Below, in pieces: positions 1 through 5,889 of a stretch of 6,250 nucleotides of DNA. Location: positions 1 to 6,250 of the forward strand of contig JAJNPX010000390.1 of the NCBI GenBank assembly GCA_021155145.1, written 5' to 3'. The DNA is from Acidisarcina sp. (GTDB lineage: Bacteria; Acidobacteriota; Blastocatellia; Pyrinomonadales; Pyrinomonadaceae). The position numbers were made by a program, and so were the translations under genes. The notes below the pieces were generated by a model. That model saw nothing but the letters and a program-made list of their open reading frames with translations. It did no database searches and had not been told where the DNA came from. Within the stretch, counting starts at the first letter, position 1. The number at the start of each line of letters is the position of its first letter.

Positions 1-254
1 ACAGGGTTGTACTGGTAATGGACCGGCGATGCCGGACAGGCGAGGTTATAGATCTGATCGACCTCGAGCAAAATGGGTTCGGTCACATCGTGACGAACGA
101 GTTCGAAGTTCCGATCCTCGAGCAGATGCGAGATGTTCCGCTTTCGCCCCGTGAAGAAATTATCGAGGCAAATCACCTCGTTTCCCTCGGACAACAGTCG
201 TTCGCAAAGGTGCGAACCGATAAACCCGGCACCGCCGGTCACTAAAATACGCAT
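1..254 (-). CDS. UDP-glucuronate decarboxylase-like SDR epimerase (N-terminal part, cut by window edge)
   Basis: Reading the minus strand from the ATG at 254 gives 84 complete codons without a stop up to the left edge. The protein starts [20 protein letters not shown]. The [10 protein letters not shown] stretch (residues 6-15) is the glycine-rich NAD-binding motif of an extended short-chain dehydrogenase, followed by [10 protein letters not shown] (31-40) and by [15 protein letters not shown] (70-84). That last block is typical of the UXS family, which converts UDP-glucuronate to UDP-xylose with a bound NAD as a cytoplasmic step in polysaccharide or glycan precursor synthesis. Family members are usually a little over 300 residues, so about three quarters of the gene, including the YxxxK catalytic motif, lies outside. 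The ATG is the natural start because the Rossmann strand begins at once. No Shine-Dalgarno is visible. A related dTDP-glucose dehydratase or epimerase is the alternative, but the [10 protein letters not shown] block favours UXS. Confidence 0.93.
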   Translation of the reverse strand, partial: MRILVTGGAGFIGSHLCERLLSEGNEVICLDNFFTGRKRNISHLLEDRNFELVRHDVTEPILLEVDQIYNLACPASPVHYQYNP

Positions 255-264
255 AAAGGGATGT

Positions 265-363
265 GGATAACGGATAATTGTAAATTGAAAATTGATAATT
301 GACAGCGGACAATGAGGCGGTAACTGACAATTGATAACTGATAATTGAAAATTGATAATGGAG
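265..363 (+). repeat. Left tandem heptamer array
   Basis: Fourteen contiguous 7-bp units can be laid out from 265 to 362. From 265 they read ggataac, ggataat, tgtaaat, tgaaaat, tgataat, tgacagc, ggacaat, gaggcgg. From 321 they read taactga, caattga, taactga, taattga, aaattga, taatgga. The units are degenerate variants of one theme (roughly TAATTGA in rotating register). They fill the spacer between the UXS start and the turning point near 364-388. This resembles the short tandemly repeated heptanucleotide sequences known from some bacterial genomes, notably filamentous cyanobacteria. Its family here is not identified. Confidence 0.8.
277..305 (-). promoter_or_regulatory. Candidate sigma-70-like promoter for the UXS gene
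   Basis: On the minus strand, CTGTCA (300-305) is followed after 17 bp by TACAAT (277-282). These match the -35 and -10 consensus at four and five of six bases. The predicted transcript would start near 270, about 16 bases before the ATG. The elements lie inside AT-rich repeats that offer many chance matches, so this is a weak inference from spacing and position. Confidence 0.3.
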
Positions 364-413
364 AATTTCTAGAAGTTCTGATCCCGCTAATTGTCCATTT
401 TCAATTATCAATT
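343..413. repeat. Imperfect inverted repeat joining the two heptamer arrays
   Basis: The arm 343-362 and the arm 394-413 are reverse complements at 18 of 20 positions, with a 31-bp centre (363-393) that does not follow the heptamer pattern. Transcribed from either strand this could fold into an A/U-rich stem. It lacks the GC-rich stem and following U-run of an intrinsic terminator, so I do not call it one. Confidence 0.65.
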
Positions 414-455
414 ACCCATTACATTGTCCATTGTCCATTTTCAATTATCCATTAT
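389..455 (-). repeat. Right tandem heptamer array, opposite orientation
   Basis: On the plus strand the units read ccatttt, caattat, caattac, ccattac (395-422) and, after a 5-bp register change, ccattgt, ccatttt, caattat, ccattat (428-455). These are reverse complements of the left-array theme. The 20-bp segments at 394-413 and 434-453 differ at one position, so the array also contains a longer direct repeat with a 40-bp period. The last unit covers the TAA stop codon of the S9 peptidase gene (452-454) and touches its final Lys codon. Confidence 0.8.
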
Positions 456-2782
456 TTAAGGTGCTTCTCGAAGAAAGCCAATATTCGCTCATATTCGTCT
501 GCCCAGCTTTCGGGCCGCACAAAGCCATGGTTCTCTGACGGGTAAAGCATCGCTTCGAAGTACTGGGTCTTGCCGAGGCGGATCAGTTTCTCGATCATCT
601 GGACAGAGTCCTGCACGTGGACATTGTCATCGACCATGCCGTGCAGGATAAGCAGCGGCCGCTCGAGTTTGTCGGCATAAGTGATCGGCGAACTGCGTTT
701 GTACGCCTCGGGATTCTTGTCCGGGAAGCCGAGCCGCTGAGCCGTATAACCGGGGCTCGCGGCGTAGTAATTCTTCCAGTCCATCACGGGCCGCAGCGCC
801 GCCGCCGCCGCGATACGCTCCGGGGCACGCGTGGCAAGCATAGCGGCCATAAATCCGCCGTAGCTTCCGCCGTACACACCGATGCGCTTCTGATCGACAC
901 CGTAATTTTTGACCATATGGTCGATGCTGTCGATATGATCGTCGAGATCCTTGCCGCCCAGAAAATCATAGACGTCAGTTCGCCAATCGCGCCCGTAGCC
1001 CGCCGAACCGCGATAGTCGATATCAAGCACGACATATCCTTTTCGCGTCAGCAGATCGTTGAACATGAATTCGCGGTAATAATTGTTCCAGCCGTTTATC
1101 ACATTCTGCAGATAGCCGGCACCATGGACGAATATCACCATCGGATATTTCTTCTTCGCGTCGTGTCCGGCCGGAAGATAGATCTTTGCCGGTATCTTTT
1201 TGCCGTCGCGGGAAGCGATCTCGATGAACTTGGGCTCGGTCCATTTGATGGCCCGGAATCTGTCCGGGACGGTCGAGGTGAGACGGACCGGTGCTTGCCC
1301 GCTGTCGACCGTCTGGGAGTAAAGCTCGCCGGGTTCGTTCCAGCGGGAGGCTTCAAAGATCAACGTCGGTCGAGCGTTCGCCTCATCCATTTGCACGGAG
1401 CCACGCATTCCTTTTTCTTTCGGCGCCAGCGGGGTGTTGTGTGACGCCAGCCTTGTCTCGCTCCCGGTCTCGGGGTCCAGTTCGAAGAGGTCGCGCCCGA
1501 CATAACCGAGCTCGGTGGACATCAGATAGATCTTCCCCGCGGCAGACCACTTGGCCCACTCGACCTGCCAGTTTCCTTTAGTAAGCTGGGTGATGGCCAC
1601 TTTTCCGGTTGGCCGTTCCGGGCCTTCGGCGACCCGCTCATTGCCGCTGGTCGGGCTCGCCGCGGCCCGGGTTCCCGCCTGAGTCCATTCGAGCGTCGCG
1701 AGGTAAAGATGGTTAAAGCCGTCACGCTCGGAACCGAAAAAGAGCCGTGCCGGATCTTTCGGGTCCGGATCGAAGATCGCCGACAGCGGTGCCTGCCATT
1801 TATCGTCGGTCTCTTCGGTGACGAGAATGATCTGTTCTGATTTGGTGCCCGGGCCCGCGACGAAATAAAGCTGGCGGCGTTTCGTGTCCTTATCGACACG
1901 ATCGACGATCAGGTTCTGTCCGTCGGCGGTCCAGGCCATTCTACGAAAACTGCTTACGCCCTCCGGCTTTGGCAGCTTGATCTCGAACGGGGCCTCCCGG
2001 CTGCCGTCGGCCGGCGTAACGAAAAGCTTTTGTTCCGACCATCCGCGACGCGGGCCGCCGCTGGTCACAAACTCGGGCAAAAAATTGGGTACGACCAACT
2101 GGCGCTGTTTCGAACTATCGGAAACGACATAGGCGATCATCGTCCCTGCTTTGTTCGGCGTGACGTTCCCTACGCCGATATTGTTCTGCTGATTTGCCTC
2201 CCGAGTCAGTTGGGTCACCGTCGCATCAGACGTGTTCAAAACGAAAACGTTACCGCCCTGCGAATAAAGAATTCGCTCATTATCGAGAAACCGTGCCCCG
2301 AGCTCGGGCGTCTGCGTTCTGGTATATCGCTTCGGCTTCGTCTCTCCCATTGTCAGGATGTAAACATCGCCGCCATACGCAAAGATCAATTTCCGCGAGT
2401 CGGGCGACCATTCAAAATTCCCGAGCTGATTCTCGCGAGATCTCGCGAACTCATCGCGGAGCTCGAGGCCGTAATTGAGTTTGTTCTCTTTTTCGGGCGG
2501 CCGGCTCGGAGCCGGAAGATCGGCCGGGCTGAGGATCTTGACGGGTGTGCCTCCCGACGTCGAGACAAGATAGAGGTCGCGCGGCATTTTTCCCTCGGCA
2601 TTCCAGAGGAATATCACCTTTGAGCCGTCGGGCGAGAGCTTTTCTCCCTCGGGCCGCATACCTGCGATCGAAGGCTCGGCCATGATCTCGCGTACGGACA
2701 GCGATTGCGAATAGACTCCGCACAAAAGGGCAAAACAGACGAGCAGGACCTGAAACGGGCGATAAGAGCGGTTTTTGATCAT
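452..2782 (-). CDS. Secreted S9-family serine peptidase (DPP-IV/acylaminoacyl-peptidase type)
   Basis: This 776-residue protein has a short basic start and hydrophobic core (MIKNRSYRPFQVLLVCFALL), with a likely signal-peptidase cut after VYS (about residue 25). Export to the periplasm or outside is therefore expected. Residues about 40-500 look like a WD40-like beta-propeller (repeated SPDGSK/SPDSRK and blade-like strands), the domain that gates substrate in this family. The alpha/beta-hydrolase domain occupies about 540-776. VHGAGY (552-557) is near the oxyanion site and RGSAGYG is at 591-597. The nucleophile is Ser640 in GGSYGG, the acid Asp718 in MVDDNV and the base His752 in ENHGF. It should cleave oligopeptides, but specificity cannot be read. 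A Pro/Ala/Ser-rich linker at about 366-385 looks like a propeller loop insertion. The ATG at 2782 is chosen because an in-frame extension to 3043 lacks family similarity and runs antisense through the acidic ORF. No Shine-Dalgarno is evident. Confidence 0.93.
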   Translation of the reverse strand: MIKNRSYRPFQVLLVCFALLCGVYSQSLSVREIMAEPSIAGMRPEGEKLSPDGSKVIFLWNAEGKMPRDLYLVSTSGGTPVKILSPADLPAPSRPPEKENKLNYGLELRDEFARSRENQLGNFEWSPDSRKLIFAYGGDVYILTMGETKPKRYTRTQTPELGARFLDNERILYSQGGNVFVLNTSDATVTQLTREANQQNNIGVGNVTPNKAGTMIAYVVSDSSKQRQLVVPNFLPEFVTSGGPRRGWSEQKLFVTPADGSREAPFEIKLPKPEGVSSFRRMAWTADGQNLIVDRVDKDTKRRQLYFVAGPGTKSEQIILVTEETDDKWQAPLSAIFDPDPKDPARLFFGSERDGFNHLYLATLEWTQAGTRAAASPTSGNERVAEGPERPTGKVAITQLTKGNWQVEWAKWSAAGKIYLMSTELGYVGRDLFELDPETGSETRLASHNTPLAPKEKGMRGSVQMDEANARPTLIFEASRWNEPGELYSQTVDSGQAPVRLTSTVPDRFRAIKWTEPKFIEIASRDGKKIPAKIYLPAGHDAKKKYPMVIFVHGAGYLQNVINGWNNYYREFMFNDLLTRKGYVVLDIDYRGSAGYGRDWRTDVYDFLGGKDLDDHIDSIDHMVKNYGVDQKRIGVYGGSYGGFMAAMLATRAPERIAAAAALRPVMDWKNYYAASPGYTAQRLGFPDKNPEAYKRSSPITYADKLERPLLILHGMVDDNVHVQDSVQMIEKLIRLGKTQYFEAMLYPSENHGFVRPESWADEYERILAFFEKHLK

Positions 2783-2784
2783 GT

Positions 2785-2812
2785 TTGTTTTTAGGGACGT
2801 TTGGATTATAAA
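2785..2812 (+). promoter_or_regulatory. Candidate promoter for the small acidic ORF
   Basis: TTGTTT (2785-2790), a 16-bp spacer and TATAAA (2807-2812) are seen on the plus strand. With the usual -12 to -7 placement of the -10 hexamer, +1 falls exactly on the A of the ATG at 2819, which would give a leaderless mRNA. This fits the absence of any Shine-Dalgarno. The -10 overlaps the minus-strand TATAAT used by the divergent gene, so the two promoters could compete. Confidence 0.35.
2805..2810 (-). promoter_or_regulatory. Candidate -10 element for the S9 peptidase gene
   Basis: The minus strand reads a perfect TATAAT here. Transcription would begin near 2798, leaving a leader of about 16 bases before the ATG at 2782. 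No convincing -35 hexamer lies at 16-18 bp spacing, so the call rests on the -10 match and the position in a 36-bp divergent spacer. Confidence 0.4.
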
Positions 2813-2818
2813 TGAACA

Positions 2819-3004
2819 ATGCCGCAAGTGCATCCTATCGACAGAACGGAAGAAGATCCGGCCAAGCCCGGGACTGACGACCCGCCACGTCCCTCTGATC
2901 CGGAGCGCGGCAGCTATTACTACGACGACGCTCACGGATACGAAGACTTCGACCCCGAGAATGAACCCGATGACGATGATGAAGATGTGAACGAGGACAT
3001 CTAG
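2819..3004 (+). CDS. Small acidic hypothetical protein (61 aa)
   Basis: I do not recognise this protein. It starts MPQVHPIDRTEEDPAKPGTD. It is rich in Asp, Glu and Pro, with a YYYDD motif (33-37) and an almost purely acidic tail (DDDDEDVNED, about 51-60). There is no hydrophobic segment, so it would be soluble and intrinsically disordered. In favour of a real gene: it fills the gap between the S9 start and the MATE stop, the biased composition is coherent along the whole length, and promoter-like hexamers sit just upstream. Against it: it has no Shine-Dalgarno and no known family, and it overlaps the minus-strand extension of the S9 frame. It is divergent from the S9 gene (36 bp between starts) and convergent with MATE, sharing a CTAG at the stops. 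A role as a charged partner, chaperone-like peptide or DNA mimic would be pure speculation. Confidence 0.6.
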   Translation: MPQVHPIDRTEEDPAKPGTDDPPRPSDPERGSYYYDDAHGYEDFDPENEPDDDDEDVNEDI

Positions 3005-4482
3005 GCATCTGTAGCTTCGATGTTGACCACGATGCTCCGCCACTTACCCTGATTAAAGCGCAGCACGCTTAACAGACAGCGGGTAAAGTGGCCGGCAAGT
3101 ATGGCGAGCCAAATGTGCATCGGTTCGAGCCCCCACACTTGCCGAATGACGAAACAGATCGAAAGCGGGACGACGACCTGTGAGATGATCGAAATGTAGA
3201 GCGGGCTTTTGGTGTCGCCTCCGCCCTGCAGGCCGCCGGTGTAGGTCAAAGCGACCGTAATGAACAAACCCGAGAACGCCAGAACGCGAAGAAGCTGGAC
3301 GCCGATCTCGACCGCGGCGGGATCGGTCACGTTAAAGAACGCGAGCAGCTGTTGCGGGAAAAAGAAATAGAAGAAACCGAGGAACGCGGCTCCCGCAAGG
3401 CCGAACCTTGCCGCTACACCAACCGCCTTGTTCGCACGATCATAGTTTCCAGCACCGATATTTTGGCCGACGACCGCGGCAGAGGCTCCCATCAACCCGA
3501 CGGAGGTCCACGTGACGAACGAAAACAATTGCGTGTACGAGACAGCGAATACCGCCTGGGCCGCGGCGCTCTGAGCCAGCGAGCCGATGAAATAAAGCAT
3601 CAGCACTCCGCCCACGTTCATCGCGATGCCCTGGATGCCGGCCGGCAGACCCAGCTTGAACAATTTTCGGATGACGCTCCAATCCGGGGCGTAACTGCCG
3701 CCTTTGGGAAAGGCGACCACCCAACCGCCGTGTGTCAGCCGCCAAAGAGCGTAGATCGCGATCACGCCCGAAGCGATGGTCGTGCCCATTGCAGACCCCA
3801 TCGTACCGAACGAAGGTATCGGGCCGAAACCGCGGATCAGGATGATATTGAGAACGAGATTAAGCACCGTCAAGACGATACCGAGGACCATCGGCGTTCG
3901 CGCGTCTCCCGCCGATCGCAGGGCGCCGCCGAGCATAAAGAAGATGAGCATTCCGCCGCTGAAGACGTACATTATGCGAAGGAACGGCAGGGCCTCGGCC
4001 TTGACCTCCGGTGCGGCGTTCACAAGGTCGAGCAGATACGGTGCGGCGAAATACCCGACCGGGGCAAGAATGCCGAAAGACATTATCACCGCCGTTAGAA
4101 AAGCCTGATAGACCGTGCGGTTTACCTTCTCTTCGTCCCCGGCCCCGGCGAAACGAGCCACCATCACGCTCATCCCGATAAAGATCGAAGAGATGAAGAC
4201 GATCACTGCGATCCAGAGCTGGATGCTGACGCCGATCGCCGCATTACCGGTAATGCCGACGATATTCCCGACCAATGCGTGATCGACCAGCCCCTGGAGG
4301 CCGCCGATCGCGTTGGTCAATACCGTTGGCCATGCGATCTTCCAGACGGCACGACCAAGCGGGCCCTCGATTATCGTGCGGTCGTACTTGGGCTTGCCTG
4401 CCGGGGGAGTGTCCGCGGCAACGCCATCGCCATCGGGAATAGGATCTGTATCTTCGATCAATTGGGCTGCGGTTTCCGACAT
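3001..4482 (-). CDS. MATE-family multidrug/toxin efflux transporter
   Basis: This 493-residue protein is of normal length for MATE exporters, which expel cationic drugs or metabolites across the inner membrane using a Na+ or H+ gradient. About twelve hydrophobic segments are visible, in two homologous halves. The duplicated signature appears as GALRSAGDARTP (186-197) and as GGLQGGGDTKSP (416-427). The loop signature appears as VARFAGAGDEEKVNR (108-122) and as VGQNIGAGNYDRANK (338-352). WP at 51-52 opens the first membrane helix. Residues 1-38 form a polar, Asp/Pro-rich cytoplasmic tail, longer than in many NorM-type proteins; there is no other Met before residue 104, so the ATG at 4482 is retained. 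No Shine-Dalgarno is seen. Substrate and coupling ion cannot be assigned. It is probably a single-gene unit separated by 161 bp from the upstream operon, and its stop overlaps that of the convergent acidic ORF. Confidence 0.95.
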   Translation of the reverse strand: MSETAAQLIEDTDPIPDGDGVAADTPPAGKPKYDRTIIEGPLGRAVWKIAWPTVLTNAIGGLQGLVDHALVGNIVGITGNAAIGVSIQLWIAVIVFISSIFIGMSVMVARFAGAGDEEKVNRTVYQAFLTAVIMSFGILAPVGYFAAPYLLDLVNAAPEVKAEALPFLRIMYVFSGGMLIFFMLGGALRSAGDARTPMVLGIVLTVLNLVLNIILIRGFGPIPSFGTMGSAMGTTIASGVIAIYALWRLTHGGWVVAFPKGGSYAPDWSVIRKLFKLGLPAGIQGIAMNVGGVLMLYFIGSLAQSAAAQAVFAVSYTQLFSFVTWTSVGLMGASAAVVGQNIGAGNYDRANKAVGVAARFGLAGAAFLGFFYFFFPQQLLAFFNVTDPAAVEIGVQLLRVLAFSGLFITVALTYTGGLQGGGDTKSPLYISIISQVVVPLSICFVIRQVWGLEPMHIWLAILAGHFTRCLLSVLRFNQGKWRSIVVNIEATDA

Positions 4483-4509
4483 TTTTGATCAAGGTGGCCG
4501 AAGTTTCTT

Positions 4510-4515
4510 ACTATA
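4510..4515 (-). promoter_or_regulatory. Candidate -10 element for the MATE gene
   Basis: TATAGT on the minus strand lies about 28 bases upstream of the ATG and predicts a start near 4503. GCGACA, 17 bp further upstream, matches a -35 at four of six bases. An 8-bp palindrome TTGATCAA (4485-4492) sits between the predicted start point and the ATG. The evidence is modest and positional only. Confidence 0.3.
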
Positions 4516-4643
4516 CCGTCTCCGGCCCCGAATGTCGCTTGGCAACTCGAACTGTTCCCCTTGGGAGCATTAGATCGGTGATCGCCCACATGTCCATCAG
4601 GCAGCCGCAAGCATCGCGAATTTACAGAAAGTGGTCTTCATTT

Positions 4644-5000
4644 CTACAGGTCGACGAGTATTTTGAATCCACCGTACACCATTCGACGACAATCGAACGG
4701 GACGGGCTTGTCGCCCGGGTCCATCGCCGGATCAGCGAAGATCTTTTTCATGACAGCATTGCGGTGCGCCTCCGACTTGAACTCCACGGCCGCGTAAATG
4801 ACCGTTTCACCGGGCTTAAGCTTGAGTGCCTTTGGAAACGGAACGGCGCCCATTGCCTCGGGGTCGGACATTACGTATTCGCGATATTTGAGCGCGCCGT
4901 GCTTCATGAAAACCTTGCCGGCGGCACTCGCGATCTTCTTGTATTCGCGGACCTTGTCTTCCGATATCGGAAGCAGGTAAACGTCAGCGTATCTCGACAT
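4644..5000 (-). CDS. DUF1428 family protein (YbaA-like)
   Basis: This 118-residue soluble protein shows the DUF1428 pattern throughout. It opens with YADVYLLPISEDKVREYKK, followed by HGALKYRE (34-41), KLKPGETV (60-67), a SEAHRNAV helix (76-83) and the C-terminal block PFDCRRMVYGGFKILVDL (101-118). The family, which includes E. coli YbaA, adopts a small dimeric alpha/beta-barrel (ferredoxin-like) fold and has no established activity. Length is normal and both ends are intact. The ATG at 5000 lies two bases after the TAA of the DoxX gene, with no separate Shine-Dalgarno, so translation is probably coupled. It is the last recognisable gene of the four-gene cluster. Association with DoxX and AHSA1 genes is common and suggests a shared accessory or stress role, but this is inference. 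Confidence 0.92.
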   Translation of the reverse strand: MSRYADVYLLPISEDKVREYKKIASAAGKVFMKHGALKYREYVMSDPEAMGAVPFPKALKLKPGETVIYAAVEFKSEAHRNAVMKKIFADPAMDPGDKPVPFDCRRMVYGGFKILVDL

Positions 5001-5002
5001 AT

Positions 5003-5389
5003 TTATTCATATTTTGGCGTGAGCAGCGGGGCGAACGCCTTTCGATAGTTGTAAGCGAGGAAGATCATCGCCGCAACAAGAAATAGAGCCAAAGGAAGTG
5101 TAGAGCGATCCAAAAACAAGTGGACCATGAGGATGTTGATCACGATCGGGGCCAGAATGACCAACGCCAGCGGCACGAATCTGCCCGTTAGAAGCAAAAT
5201 TCCGCAGACCAACTCCGTGACCTTAAGAAGGGTATAGAAATAGCCGGATGCGGCAAGCCCTTCGCTAAAGGTTTTTAACGGTCCGTCGGGCATCGGCGGC
5301 GGCGTGATCAGGCCGAACAGAAACGTTACCGCCCCAAAAACAAAGAGGGCTCCGACGAGGGTCCTCACGATGATCATTGCTATCTTCAT
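5003..5389 (-). CDS. DoxX-family small membrane protein
   Basis: This 128-residue integral membrane protein has four hydrophobic segments at about 4-28, 50-68, 70-92 and 97-115. The first loop contains PPMPDGPLKTFSEGLAASGY, and the core reads LKVTELVCGILLLTGRFVPL. This pattern (Pro-rich first loop, small residues, then a conserved Glu and Gly in a helix) is that of DoxX-type proteins. Some homologues are linked to quinone-dependent oxidation or redox-stress complexes, but most are unassigned. The ATG at 5389 is chosen because the first helix begins at once there (MKIAMIIVRTLVGALF). An upstream in-frame TTG at 5425 would add 12 polar residues and overlap the preceding stop as TTGA, which would allow coupled translation and cannot be excluded. 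No strong Shine-Dalgarno supports either. It lies between the AHSA1 and DUF1428 genes in the same operon. Confidence 0.88.
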   Translation of the reverse strand: MKIAMIIVRTLVGALFVFGAVTFLFGLITPPPMPDGPLKTFSEGLAASGYFYTLLKVTELVCGILLLTGRFVPLALVILAPIVINILMVHLFLDRSTLPLALFLVAAMIFLAYNYRKAFAPLLTPKYE

Positions 5390-5421
5390 ATCTTCAAATA
5401 ATTTAGGTCGTTCGAACCGTT

Positions 5422-5886
5422 TCAATTGGGAACCGTCACGTAATCCGCGAGGCGGTCAAGGCATTCGCTCCAGCCGCCGCGATGTTCGTCGCGTACCGCC
5501 GCTCCTTCGAAATCGCTCTGATAAAGACGAAAGATCGTCTCATCGCCGGACGTTTCGAATGTGACCGAGACGAGCGTATCGCACCAGATCGAACCATCGG
5601 CGTTCTCACGGCGCCATGTGAAAACGATCTTGCGCGGCTCATCTATCTCTTGATAAGTGCCGTGGAGCCAATGGTCATCGCCCTCGGGCGAACGCATACA
5701 AAGGCGGTAACTTCCACCGACACGAAAATCCACTTCACACGAGGGCACGGTAAAATCGTTCGGCCCCCACCAGTTGACGATGTGTTTCGGCTGCGACCAC
5801 ACCTCGAAAAGAAGATCGCAGGGAGCCGCGATCTTTCGTTCGAAATGCAGTTCGTATCGCTCTTCAAGCTGAGCCGCAGTTTCCAT
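5422..5886 (-). CDS. AHSA1-like SRPBCC domain protein
   Basis: This 154-residue soluble protein is essentially one Bet v1-like/SRPBCC domain of the Aha1 C-terminal (AHSA1) type. Hallmarks are RKIAAPCDLLFEVWSQPKHI (17-36), WWGPNDFTVP (39-48), GGSYRLCMRSPEG (57-69), GTYQEIDEPRKIVFTW (76-91), a strand TLVSVTFE (104-111) and the C-terminal helix beginning RDEHRGGWSECLDRLADY (132-149). The fold forms a deep hydrophobic cavity that binds lipids, polyketides or other small ligands; no ligand or catalytic residue can be named. In many genomes such genes follow an ArsR-type regulator; none is visible here, though one could lie past the right edge. The ATG at 5886 has the only good Shine-Dalgarno in the window and follows the DoxX-like stop by three bases. 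The protein is intact and of normal length. Confidence 0.93.
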   Translation of the reverse strand: METAAQLEERYELHFERKIAAPCDLLFEVWSQPKHIVNWWGPNDFTVPSCEVDFRVGGSYRLCMRSPEGDDHWLHGTYQEIDEPRKIVFTWRRENADGSIWCDTLVSVTFETSGDETIFRLYQSDFEGAAVRDEHRGGWSECLDRLADYVTVPN

Positions 5887-5889
5887 TTC

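Noticed and set aside
343..454. Intrinsic terminator of the S9 gene
   Set aside because: The stem is almost all A-T and there is no following U-run in the minus-strand transcript.
265..455. CRISPR array
   Set aside because: The units are 7 bp and contiguous with no spacers, and the longest direct repeat is 20 bp in two copies; no cas gene is present.
617..1444. Plus-strand open frame of 275 codons opposite the S9 peptidase
   Set aside because: It lies wholly antisense to conserved catalytic-domain and propeller sequence and shows no recognisable domain; it is a shadow of biased codons.
2783..3043. In-frame 87-residue N-terminal extension of the S9 peptidase
   Set aside because: It precedes a good signal peptide, is antisense to the acidic ORF, overlaps the MATE gene end and has no family resemblance.
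3352..4098. Plus-strand open frame of 248 codons opposite the MATE gene
   Set aside because: Its highly charged, Arg/His/Asp-rich product is typical of antisense reading of membrane-protein codons, and the MATE frame is unmistakable.
2772..4494. Ten-base TGATCAAAAA shared near the starts of the S9 and MATE genes
   Set aside because: In the S9 gene it lies in coding sequence after the ATG and in the MATE gene before the ATG, so the positions do not agree; chance is likely.
4485..5048. Plus-strand open frame of 187 codons across the MATE upstream spacer and DUF1428
   Set aside because: More than half is antisense to the intact DUF1428 gene and the rest matches nothing I recognise.
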